A DNA stretch of 13,577 nt, from the NCBI GenBank assembly GCA_016873595.1, contig VGWZ01000029.1, forward strand, positions 1 through 13,577. The letters are read 5' to 3'. The position numbers and the translations under genes are program-made. This DNA comes from Nitrospira sp. (GTDB lineage Bacteria > Nitrospirota > Thermodesulfovibrionia > Thermodesulfovibrionales > SM23-35). Under the pieces are notes generated by a model that did no database searches, was not told the origin of the DNA, and was given only the letters and a program-made list of their open reading frames with translations. Positions 1-5,928 of this stretch are shown here, piece after piece (within the stretch, counting starts at the first letter, position 1; each line of letters begins with the position of its first letter).

Positions 1-6
1 TAATAT

Positions 7-118
7 AAACGCACTAAATGCTGTTATGCTGTCATTGCGGCTTGTCCGCAATCCTTCTGAAAAAGAAAGATTCCCGACAAGCGGAAATGACAAAAATGTA
101 AAAACAATAAATGCGTTT
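7..118. repeat. REP-like palindrome with outer inverted repeat
   Basis: Positions 30-53 and 69-92 are imperfect inverted copies that begin with TGTCATT and close around an A-rich loop. An outer short inverted pair, AAACGCA at 7-13 and TGCGTTT at 112-118, brackets them. The design (outer short TIR, inner TGTCATT hairpin) matches the other dispersed repeats in this window. The element may extend beyond the left edge. It is non-coding. Confidence 0.55.
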
Positions 119-177
119 GTGTTAATATCATAAGGATTAAAAATATAGTGTCTTTCGTATTTTAGTTGAAAAGGCAT

Positions 178-232
178 CTGGATTCCCCGATCAAGCATGC
201 CTTCTGGATTCCCCGATCGAGTCGGGGAATGA
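178..232. repeat. REP-like hairpin with duplicated half-site
   Basis: The 15-mer CTGGATTCCCCGATC occurs twice, at 178-192 and 204-218. The second copy forms a hairpin: ATTCCCCGA at 208-216 pairs with TCGGGGAAT at 222-230, followed by GAC. This is the GGATTCC...GGAATGAC type of dispersed repeat. No coding potential is seen. Confidence 0.6.
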
Positions 233-271
233 CAAGGGGGGCGGGGAATGACCATTAATTGTAAGTAGTTC

Positions 272-325
272 TGTCATTCCCGTCCCGTATCAAGTACGGG
301 ATAAACTCCGGCGGGAATCCAGGAA
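272..325. repeat. REP-like nested hairpin
   Basis: The outer arms are TCATTCCCG at 274-282 and CGGGAATCCA at 312-321. Inside them CCCGTA (284-289) pairs with TACGGG (295-300). It belongs to the same family as the neighbouring hairpins. The inner core recurs at 5259-5277 upstream of the unknown gene at 5371. Confidence 0.6.
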
Positions 326-353
326 CACAGCAATGAGAAAATGACGAAAATAC

Positions 354-380
354 TGGATTCCTGCTTCCGCAGGAATGACG
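354..380. repeat. Short REP-like hairpin
   Basis: ATTCCTGC (357-364) and GCAGGAAT (369-376) form a perfect 8-bp stem with a TTCC loop. A nearly identical hairpin occurs at 12581-12606, so it is a dispersed repeat rather than a local regulatory structure. From here to the palindrome at 430 nothing else is recognisable. Confidence 0.6.
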
Positions 381-429
381 ACTTAAAAATAATATGCTTT
401 TTTGTCATCACTTCTAATTTGCCATATGC

Positions 430-454
430 TGTCCAAGAAAATTTATTTTGGACA
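430..454. promoter_or_regulatory. Operator-like palindrome upstream of dsrA
   Basis: This is a 25-bp near-perfect palindrome with outer arms TGTCCAA and TTGGACA and an AT-rich centre; 10 of 12 positions pair. It lies about 50 bp upstream of the candidate -35 box of dsrA and is unlike the GGATTCC-type repeats further upstream. A binding site for a dimeric regulator is plausible. I do not recognise the motif as that of a known regulator (it is not the typical Rex or HcpR consensus), so the function is inference. Confidence 0.4.
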
Positions 455-496
455 AGTATGACAATGATAAATAAGTTATTATGATTAATTGATTAG

Positions 497-533
497 TTTT
501 TTTTATTTGACTATTAGATAAGTATTGTATTAC
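497..533 (+). promoter_or_regulatory. Candidate dsrAB promoter (T-tract, TTGACT, TATTAC)
   Basis: A run of eight T (497-504) precedes TTGACT (507-512) and, 15 nt later, TATTAC (528-533). The spacer is shorter than the usual 17. However, the same T-tract, TTTGAC, 15-nt gap and GTATTA architecture recurs upstream of dsrC at 5731-5767, which supports function. It would give a leader of about 55 nt before dsrA. Confidence 0.4.
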
Positions 534-595
534 GCTTTAATGCTTGCTTTTTTAAAAAAGGCTTTTCGAAAAAAATCATAAAAAAGGAGGTTCTT

Positions 596-1843
596 ATGAA
601 GAAGTACGAAACCCCGTTGTTAGACGAGCTGGAAAAGGGTCCGTTTCCCAGTTTCGTGAAAGAGATTAAGAAGGCAGCAGCAAAAAACATTATGGCTAAT
701 GACGAACTGGGTCAGGTTGAGTATTCCTACAAAACCAACCGTGTATACTGGAAACACGGTGGTATTGTTGGTGTCCTCGGCTATGGTGGTGGAATTATAG
801 GAAGATACTCAATGCTCCCGGAAATGTTTCCTGAAGTAAAATTCTTCCATACGGTCAGAGTAAATCAGCCTTCTGGTTGGTTTTACACCACAGAGGTTCT
901 GAGAGAACTCATGGATATCTGTGATAAGTATGGAAGTGGCATATGCAACTTTCATGGCTCAACAGGTGATATAATCTTCCTCGGAACGACGACTGAGAAT
1001 CTTGAGCCTATCTTTGCTGAACTTACCTCTCATGAAAAACCCCGGCATCTGAGATTTGACCTCGGTGGTTCAGGCTCTGCCTTAAGGACGCCGAGCGCCT
1101 GTAATGGGCCTGCCCGTTGCGAGTGGGCAAATTATGATACCCTCGAGGCATGCCATCAGATTACACACGAATTCCAGGATGAGATCCACAGGCCTGCATT
1201 CAACTACAAATTTAAATTTAAGTTCGCAGGTTGTGCCTGTGACTGTGTTGCATCCATCGCACGTGCTGACTGCTCGGTAATCGGCACGTGGAAAGGCCCT
1301 ATCCTTATTGACCAGGATGCGGTGAAGTGGCATGAGAAGAAGGGAATGGATATTGATAGAGAAATCGTGAGAATGTGCCCAACAGAGTGTATAAGTTATG
1401 ACGGAAAAGAGTTAAAGATAGACAACGATGAATGTAACAGGTGTATGCACTGCATTACAAGGCTTCATAAGGCACTCAAGCCTTCTGGCGAAAGGGGTGC
1501 AACCATCTGTATCGGAAATAAGGCACCGATTGTTATAGGAACCATTATTTCACACGTTATCATCCCATTCATGAAGTTGGAGCCGCCATTTACTGAGTTT
1601 AAAGAACTTGCAAGGAAGATGTGGGACTGGTGGGATGAACATTCAAAGCCGAGGGAGAGAATCGGTGAGGTGATAGAGTTTCAGGGCATGAGGTCGTTCC
1701 TTGAGGCTATTGGTGTAGAGCCCATTCCACAGATGATAAAAGAGCCAAGAAGAGACCCCTTCATCTTCTTCAAGGATGAGGATATTGCGAGGGTCAAAGA
1801 AGTAGAAGAAGAGGAAAAGAGGACAGGAAAAATTATTTTTTAA
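596..1843 (+). CDS. dsrA: Dissimilatory sulfite reductase subunit alpha
   Basis: This is the alpha subunit of the cytoplasmic DsrA2B2 enzyme that reduces sulfite with siroheme and [4Fe-4S] clusters, passing the sulfur to DsrC. The length of 415 aa is normal for the family. The siroheme/cluster motif is visible as C169-x5-C175 and C213-x3-C217. The inserted ferredoxin domain has C261 (in CPTEC) and C280-x2-C283-x2-C286. The N-terminal YETPLLDELEKGPFPSFV is typical of DsrA. The ATG at 596 follows a strong AAAGGAGG box with 5-nt spacing. dsrB starts 12 nt after the stop. Odd point: the second motif reads CACDC, where the family usually has C-P/A-N-D-C, so there is an extra Cys at 215, with another Cys at 226. 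The identification is secure; the direction of catalysis is inferred from dsrD being present and from no dsrEFH or dsrL being seen. Confidence 0.98.
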   Translation: MKKYETPLLDELEKGPFPSFVKEIKKAAAKNIMANDELGQVEYSYKTNRVYWKHGGIVGVLGYGGGIIGRYSMLPEMFPEVKFFHTVRVNQPSGWFYTTEVLRELMDICDKYGSGICNFHGSTGDIIFLGTTTENLEPIFAELTSHEKPRHLRFDLGGSGSALRTPSACNGPARCEWANYDTLEACHQITHEFQDEIHRPAFNYKFKFKFAGCACDCVASIARADCSVIGTWKGPILIDQDAVKWHEKKGMDIDREIVRMCPTECISYDGKELKIDNDECNRCMHCITRLHKALKPSGERGATICIGNKAPIVIGTIISHVIIPFMKLEPPFTEFKELARKMWDWWDEHSKPRERIGEVIEFQGMRSFLEAIGVEPIPQMIKEPRRDPFIFFKDEDIARVKEVEEEEKRTGKIIF

Positions 1844-1855
1844 GGAGGGTATAAA

Positions 1856-2962
1856 ATGGGATTTTACGGTGATAGGAAACTAACAGCAGAAGAAGCTAAG
1901 AAACTTAGAGAGACGGATATAGGGCCACCCTATTTCAGAGATTTTCTGCCGCCTGTAATTAAGAAGAATTATGGTCAGTGGAAGGAGCATGATATATTGA
2001 GCGCGGGTTTGATGGTTCATACTGCAGAAAGCGGTGACAAGATATGGACTATAAGAGTAGCAACCCCGAGGCTTATTGCTACGGATACAGTCCGCGAGGC
2101 ATGTGATATTGCGGATAAGTACTGTGATGGTCATCTCCGCTGGACATCGAGGAACAATATAGAGTTTCTCGTATCAGACGAGAAAAAGGTCGAGCCTATT
2201 CAGAAAGAGCTTAAAGAGCGTGGTTTCTTGATGGGTGGCATCGGTTACAGGATAAGCAATGTCGTCCATACACAGGGCTGGGTTCACTGCCATGGTGCTG
2301 CAACAGATGCCTCTGGCTTAGTTAAGTCTATGATGGATGAGCTCGCTGAATATTTCACCACAAAGGAGCTTCCTAATAAGCTGAGGCTTGCTGTCGCATG
2401 CTGCCCTAATATGTGCGGTGCTGTCCACTGTTCAGACATAGCAGTAGTTGCAATCCATACAACTGTGCCAATAATTGACCATGACAAGCTCGGTAAGATA
2501 TGCGAGATTCCTACTTCTATTGCCTCATGTCCGACAAAGGCGATAAGCCCTTACCCTGAAAAGAAGAGTGTAAAGATTAAAGACGAGAAATGTATGTACT
2601 GCGGAAACTGCTTTACTGTCTGTCCTGCCTTTGACCCCTTCGACACTGAGCGGGACGGGTGTGCAATAGTTATTGGTGGAAAGGTAAATTGCCTAAGGAC
2701 CAATACAAAGTTTGCAAGGCTTGTCGTCCCTTTCATATCGAACAGACCCCCGAGATGGCCTAAGGTTGTTGCAATAATAAAGCATATTATTGAGCTCTAC
2801 GCCAAGCACGCACGGAAACACGAGAGAGTTGGCGAGTGGGTAGATAGAATCGGCTGGGAGAGATTTTTCAAACTTAGCGGTATTACTTTCACATACCAGT
2901 GCATTGATGACTTCACCTTTATGAGGGATACATTTAGGAATGCATCAACATTTAAGTGGTAA
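1856..2962 (+). CDS. dsrB: Dissimilatory sulfite reductase subunit beta
   Basis: This is the beta subunit of DsrAB; in characterised enzymes it carries the catalytically active siroheme. The cluster ligands are visible as C145 (in WVHCH) and the CC-x3-C set C182/C183/C187 (ACCPNMCGAVHCSD). The ferredoxin domain has C225 and C246-x2-C249-x2-C252-x3-C256-P. At 368 aa it is within family length. The ribosome-binding site AAGGAGGG overlaps the dsrA stop codon, so translation of the two subunits is probably coupled. The C-terminal region (FERFF-like WERFFKL and a terminal Trp) is ordinary. A strong terminator hairpin follows within 70 nt. Confidence 0.98.
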   Translation: MGFYGDRKLTAEEAKKLRETDIGPPYFRDFLPPVIKKNYGQWKEHDILSAGLMVHTAESGDKIWTIRVATPRLIATDTVREACDIADKYCDGHLRWTSRNNIEFLVSDEKKVEPIQKELKERGFLMGGIGYRISNVVHTQGWVHCHGAATDASGLVKSMMDELAEYFTTKELPNKLRLAVACCPNMCGAVHCSDIAVVAIHTTVPIIDHDKLGKICEIPTSIASCPTKAISPYPEKKSVKIKDEKCMYCGNCFTVCPAFDPFDTERDGCAIVIGGKVNCLRTNTKFARLVVPFISNRPPRWPKVVAIIKHIIELYAKHARKHERVGEWVDRIGWERFFKLSGITFTYQCIDDFTFMRDTFRNASTFKW

Positions 2963-2987
2963 TTGGAGAATAAAAAACTGATGAATC

Positions 2988-3040
2988 AATAGGTTAGTGG
3001 CGATGAGTAGAGCCACTAACCTATTTACTTTTTCTCCCTT
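2988..3040 (+). terminator. Rho-independent terminator after dsrB
   Basis: A perfect 14-bp stem, AATAGGTTAGTGGC (2988-3001) with GCCACTAACCTATT (3012-3025), has a 10-nt loop and is followed by a T-rich tail (TACTTTTTCTC). It sits between dsrB and dsrD. It should end most dsrAB transcripts, or set a lower level for dsrD by read-through. It does not resemble the dispersed GGATTCC repeats. Confidence 0.85.
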
Positions 3041-3087
3041 AATTATTTATAATGAATCAAATATTTCGAGTAAAGAGGTGAGGAAAA

Positions 3088-3336
3088 ATGGAGAAGGAAG
3101 AATTAAAAGATAAGATTTATGCACTTGTTCTTGCTGCAAAGGGCAAAAAGAAGTTGAAAGAGAGGGATGTAATAAACGGGGTATCGGAAGGGACTGGTGT
3201 TGATAAGGATACAGTGAAGCAAACAATGAGAGAGATGATAGATGTAGGGAGGCTCATGTATTCCTATGCTGGAGGTGCCAGCTCGGTAGAGATCCCTGAT
3301 GAGGCATATCTCAGAGAAAAAGGAATGATCAAGTAA
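3088..3336 (+). CDS. dsrD: DsrD, winged-helix activator of DsrAB
   Basis: DsrD is a small (about 80 aa) winged-helix protein found next to dsrAB in sulfite and sulfate reducers and known to stimulate DsrAB activity. It is absent from typical sulfur oxidisers, so it marks the reductive pathway. The 82-aa product has the family pattern: a charged N-terminal helix (EELKDKIYALVLAAKGKKKL), a recognition-like helix around GVDKDTVKQTMREMIDVGRL, and a C-terminal wing. A GAGGTGAGG ribosome-binding site precedes the ATG. It lies after the dsrB terminator, so it may depend on read-through or a promoter in the short gap. A shorter relative follows at 5016. Confidence 0.9.
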   Translation: MEKEELKDKIYALVLAAKGKKKLKERDVINGVSEGTGVDKDTVKQTMREMIDVGRLMYSYAGGASSVEIPDEAYLREKGMIK

Positions 3337-3409
3337 ATAAGATAAAAATCCCTTTTTCATTGCGAGGCGTTTTAGTCGTTTAATTTTTATTGAAGAGTAA
3401 TTAATATAC

Positions 3410-4942
3410 GTGGTCCTTTCTTATCCAAGGTTGGTCATAGCCGGACTTAAGGGAGGGTCTGGCAAGACCATCCTCACTGTTGGTCTTATTGCATCCTACA
3501 GGCAAAAAGGTGTTACTATTGTGCCTTTCAAAAAAGGACCCGATTATATTGACGCTGGTTGGTTATCGTGTGCTGCTGGACACCCTTGTTACAATCTCGA
3601 TGCTTTTTTAATAGGTGAAGAAGGGATAGCGCCCTCCTTCATAGAGCACGCAAGAGAAGCTGACTGTGCTGTCATCGAAGGCAACCGAGGCCTTTTTGAT
3701 GGTATGGATTCTGAAGGAAGATATAGCACAGCAGAGCTGGCCAAATCATTAAGTGCTCCTGTCATATTAATCATTGATTGCACAAAAATGACAAGAACTA
3801 CAGCTGTCATTGCAGAGGGTGTCTCAAAGTTCGATCCTGTGCTTAAAATCAGCGGAGTAGTTCTCAATCAGATAGCGAACGCACGTCATGAATCAGTGAT
3901 AAAAAAGTCGTTCGAGAAATACTGTCAGATTCCTATATTGGGTGCTATCCCCAGATTCTCTGAAGAATTTTTTCCAGAGAGACATATGGGATTAAAACCA
4001 TATCATGAACACGAAGAAGTCGAGGGGTCTGTTTCTGCTGTTGCAGAGGTTGTAAAACAGCACCTTGATTTAGATGCTCTATGGAAGATTGCTCATGAGG
4101 CAGCGCCTTTAGAAGTCACCCCCCCACCCATCCCTCCCCCTCGAGGGGGGAGGGTAAGGGAGGGGGTGCTTAAGATTGGTGTCATAAAGGACTCTGCATT
4201 TCAATTTTATTATCCCGAGAACCTTGAGGAGTTGACGAAAAGAGGGGCTGAACTTGTTGAAATAAGTGCTTTAAAAGAAAAACAACTGCCCCCAATAGAT
4301 GTACTTTATATTGGTGGAGGATTTCCTGAAACCCATGCAATAGCCCTCGCTGAGAACATAGATTTTCGTAATGATTTAAGACAGGCGGTTGAGAATGGAT
4401 TACCTGTCTACGCTGAATGTGGCGGACTTATGTATTTAGGCGAATCTCTTATCCTGGGTGATCGTACATATCCTACGACAGGTATATTTCCAATTAAATT
4501 TTGTTTAGAGAAAACACCCCAGGCTCATGGTTATACAATAGTTGAGGTAAACAGGCAAAATTCTTATTATCAAAAAGGTGTTGTCCTCAGGGGTCATGAA
4601 TTCCATTACTCACGCGTTCTCAACGTGGACGAAATCCCTCGGCTAACAAAATATAATGAAAATAATCCCCCCTCACCCCCCCACACCCCCCTTTGGAAAA
4701 GGGGGGCGGGGGGGGATTTTAAAGGGGGGCAGGGGGGATTTTCGGTGCAAAAGGATAGTATCTATTTTGCACTTAAAATGAAAAGAGGAAAAGGAATAGT
4801 TGATAAAATGGATGGTTTATGTTATAAAAACGTTCTTGCGACGTATACCCACCTGCACGCACTTGGTGCAGGGGAATGGGTGGATGGCATCATTAATATG
4901 GCGGTATCTTACAAGAGATATCGGGAGACCGAAGGACTTTAA
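3410..4942 (+). CDS. dsrN: CbiA-family amidase DsrN (siroheme / cobyrinate a,c-diamide synthase type)
   Basis: This is a glutamine- and ATP-dependent amidase of the cobyrinate a,c-diamide synthase family. In dsr clusters this gene (dsrN) is thought to amidate siroheme for DsrAB. The N-terminal P-loop GLKGGSGKT spans residues 12-20 and KKGPDYIDAG residues 41-50. The C-terminal class I glutamine amidotransferase domain has IGGGFPETHA (301-310), the nucleophile C337 in YAECGGL, GHEFHYSR (395-402) and THLHALG (480-486). The start is GTG at 3410, preceded by only a weak purine stretch. At 510 aa it is roughly 45-50 residues longer than usual. The excess matches two in-frame GC-rich palindromes: one codes for the linker near residues 236-253 between the two domains, the other for a Pro/Gly-rich segment near 419-444. 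A role in cobalamin synthesis instead cannot be excluded. Confidence 0.92.
   Translation: MVLSYPRLVIAGLKGGSGKTILTVGLIASYRQKGVTIVPFKKGPDYIDAGWLSCAAGHPCYNLDAFLIGEEGIAPSFIEHAREADCAVIEGNRGLFDGMDSEGRYSTAELAKSLSAPVILIIDCTKMTRTTAVIAEGVSKFDPVLKISGVVLNQIANARHESVIKKSFEKYCQIPILGAIPRFSEEFFPERHMGLKPYHEHEEVEGSVSAVAEVVKQHLDLDALWKIAHEAAPLEVTPPPIPPPRGGRVREGVLKIGVIKDSAFQFYYPENLEELTKRGAELVEISALKEKQLPPIDVLYIGGGFPETHAIALAENIDFRNDLRQAVENGLPVYAECGGLMYLGESLILGDRTYPTTGIFPIKFCLEKTPQAHGYTIVEVNRQNSYYQKGVVLRGHEFHYSRVLNVDEIPRLTKYNENNPPSPPHTPLWKRGAGGDFKGGQGGFSVQKDSIYFALKMKRGKGIVDKMDGLCYKNVLATYTHLHALGAGEWVDGIINMAVSYKRYRETEGL
4117..4168. repeat. In-frame palindromic repeat inside dsrN (linker)
   Basis: This imperfect palindrome has 26-nt arms centred on CTCGAG at 4140-4145. 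The left arm is C-rich; the right arm has G runs of 6, 3, 3 and 5. It keeps the reading frame and codes for a peptide containing TPPPIPPPRGGRVREG, which is unlike the rest of the protein. It falls between the ATPase-like and glutaminase domains. G-run spacing of 1-3 nt on the coding strand fits a canonical G-quadruplex motif. Confidence 0.75.
4664..4743. repeat. In-frame palindromic repeat inside dsrN (C-terminal domain)
   Basis: A C-rich left half with runs of 6-7 C, a CTTTGGAAAAG centre, and a G-rich right half make up this repeat. G runs lie at 4701-4706, 4708-4715, 4724-4729 and 4732-4737. It is translated in frame as a Pro-rich then Gly-rich segment (PPSPPHTPLWKRG followed by GGDFKGGQGGF). 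Its base composition differs sharply from flanking codons, and the conserved CbiA sequence resumes after it (YFALKMKRGKG). PPSPP...KGGQGGF peptides are characteristic translations of dispersed repeats in many bacterial genomes. Confidence 0.78.
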
Positions 4943-5015
4943 TAATATATTGATTTCTACAGACAAATAAGCATAATAATATGAGTAACAATCTAACCAT
5001 GATAAGGAGGGAGCA

Positions 5016-5219
5016 ATGAGCGAAGAGGTAAAGGAAAAGATTTTAGAATTTTTAAGGGGCGTTGGCGGAAAAGGAGTAGCTACTCAGGCAGAGATCATTA
5101 AAGGAACAAAGTTAGACAGAGAATCGGTGAAAAAAGCAATCAGGGAGATGACATTAGAAGAAAAGATTGTGGAGGCAGGCGTTGCTGCGGGTGTGATAGG
5201 GTTTAAGATAAAAACATGA
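5016..5219 (+). CDS. Second DsrD-like small winged-helix protein
   Basis: This is a 67-aa protein with a strong AAGGAGG box (5004-5010) five nt before its ATG. By eye it aligns with the DsrD at 3088: K-x-KI near residues 6-10, a G-K pair near 18-19, then II-x-G-T-x-x-D-x-x-x-VK-x-x-x-REM. It is shorter and lacks the C-terminal tail of about 15 residues, ending in GVIGFKIKT. A winged helix-turn-helix fold is the likely reading. Whether it acts on DsrAB like DsrD, binds DNA, or modulates DsrN or the next gene is unknown. It lies 73 nt downstream of dsrN and 150 nt upstream of the Cys-rich unknown gene. The gene is confident; its function is not. Confidence 0.8.
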   Translation: MSEEVKEKILEFLRGVGGKGVATQAEIIKGTKLDRESVKKAIREMTLEEKIVEAGVAAGVIGFKIKT

Positions 5220-5257
5220 TCATTTTAGGCTGTTAAGTAACAAATAGGTTTTTATGT

Positions 5258-5355
5258 CCCCCGTATCAAGTACGGGGCTGAGAAGGCAGGGAGCTATAAG
5301 GAAATAGATTCCCGTTTTCACGGGAAACCCTGGATTCCGTGTCAAGCACGGAATG
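5258..5355. repeat. Cluster of three REP-like hairpins
   Basis: Three hairpins stand in succession: CCCCGTA/TACGGGG (5259-5265 with 5271-5277), TTCCCGT/ACGGGAA (5309-5315 with 5320-5326) and ATTCCGTG/CACGGAAT (5334-5341 with 5347-5354). They share sequence with the repeats at 272-325. They abut the start of the next gene, and an in-frame ATG at 5353 comes from the repeat itself. Confidence 0.65.
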
Positions 5356-5370
5356 ACAAACTACGGGGCA

Positions 5371-5712
5371 ATGAAAGAAAGCAAGGAAAAGGCATCGTGT
5401 CCGTTTTGTGGAAAGATGATTGACATCCCACAAAAAATGAGAACTGAACTTGGCGATATAATAGGTGGAAAATGTGCATGCGGCGTTGTGTATGTCTTTG
5501 ACCATAGCGGGCATAATATGGGTCAAGCTTTTGTTGATGCACTTAATTTTGCGTGCGAAGGTAAATGTGATAATCCATGGGAGCTAATACCAGGAGAGGA
5601 TTACGAGGAAGCTTTATTACATTACGAGTGGAGGACGCACTCGTTTTTAACCAAGAGGAGTCGTATACCAGACAATATGTGTTTTGTATTGCTCAAAAAA
5701 GAAAATAAATAA
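5371..5712 (+). CDS. Conserved-looking hypothetical protein with CxxC and CxC motifs
   Basis: This is a cytoplasmic-looking 113-aa protein that I do not recognise. C10-P-F-C13 and C35-A-C37-G resemble the two knuckles of a zinc ribbon or a small metal site. C62 and C66 form a further possible pair, and an acidic, aromatic segment (GEDYEEALLHYEWRTH) follows. I chose the ATG at 5371. An in-frame ATG at 5353 would add six residues, but it lies within the REP hairpin. Neither start has a good ribosome-binding site. The position between the second dsrD-like gene and dsrC suggests a role in sulfite reduction or DsrC handling, but that rests on context only. It is not DsrE/F/H or DsrL, and no signal peptide or membrane segment is seen. 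Confidence 0.75.
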   Translation: MKESKEKASCPFCGKMIDIPQKMRTELGDIIGGKCACGVVYVFDHSGHNMGQAFVDALNFACEGKCDNPWELIPGEDYEEALLHYEWRTHSFLTKRSRIPDNMCFVLLKKENK

Positions 5713-5730
5713 ACATCATTGAATGATAAG

Positions 5731-5767
5731 TTTTTTTAATTTGACCAGGGATATGAATGTGTATTAA
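5731..5767 (+). promoter_or_regulatory. Candidate dsrC promoter (T-tract, TTGACC, TATTAA)
   Basis: T7 (5731-5737), TTGACC (5741-5746) and TATTAA (5762-5767) have the same spacing as the block before dsrA. Measured from the AG before the T-tract to the end of GTATTA, both blocks are 38 nt long. This would give dsrC its own transcript with a leader of about 155 nt, consistent with the high DsrC levels seen in sulfate reducers. Confidence 0.4.
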
Positions 5768-5868
5768 AGTTTATGACTTAAACTGATATCCTGAAGCATA
5801 AAAAAACAAACATTATAGTGTTGGTTGTAGTGGGTAAAACGTATATGCTAATTTACTTTGCTTTTAAA

Positions 5869-5892
5869 TTGAATGGAAATTTCTTCCATCAA
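5869..5892. promoter_or_regulatory. Palindrome in the dsrC leader
   Basis: ATGGAA (5873-5878) and TTCCAT (5884-5889) pair around a 5-nt AT-rich loop and are extended by TTG/CAA at the outer ends. It lies 36 nt upstream of the dsrC start and downstream of the promoter candidate. It could be an operator or an mRNA 5' stem. Nothing else is recognisable in the 5768-5928 leader. Confidence 0.3.
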
Positions 5893-5928
5893 TAAAATTA
5901 GATTCAAGTAGAAAAAGGAGGTAGACAG

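Noticed and set aside
178..380. Repeated GGATTCC units resembling a short CRISPR-like array
   Set aside because: The units are palindromes of unequal length and spacing with no constant spacers, and the same units are dispersed elsewhere in the window. They are REP-type repeats.
546..562. T6A6 palindrome just before the dsrA ribosome-binding site as a terminator or operator
   Set aside because: The stem is only A-T pairs apart from its ends, with no real loop and no following T-tract. Such tracts are expected by chance in this AT-rich leader.
1082..1333. Open frame on the minus strand inside dsrA, and similar minus-strand frames inside dsrB, dsrN, dsrM, dsrK, dsrO, dsrP and the ferredoxin gene
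   Set aside because: All lie wholly within strongly supported genes on the + strand, lack ribosome-binding sites and show no recognisable family sequence.
3350..3384. TTCATTGCGAGGCGTTTTAG-type stretch between dsrD and dsrN as another REP
   Set aside because: Only half of a typical repeat is present and no pairing arm is found; at most a decayed fragment.
4117..4743. Reading dsrN as a frameshifted or fused gene because of the odd Pro/Gly-rich segments
   Set aside because: The frame is continuous and conserved CbiA motifs occur in order on both sides of each insert. In-frame repeat insertion explains the extra length.
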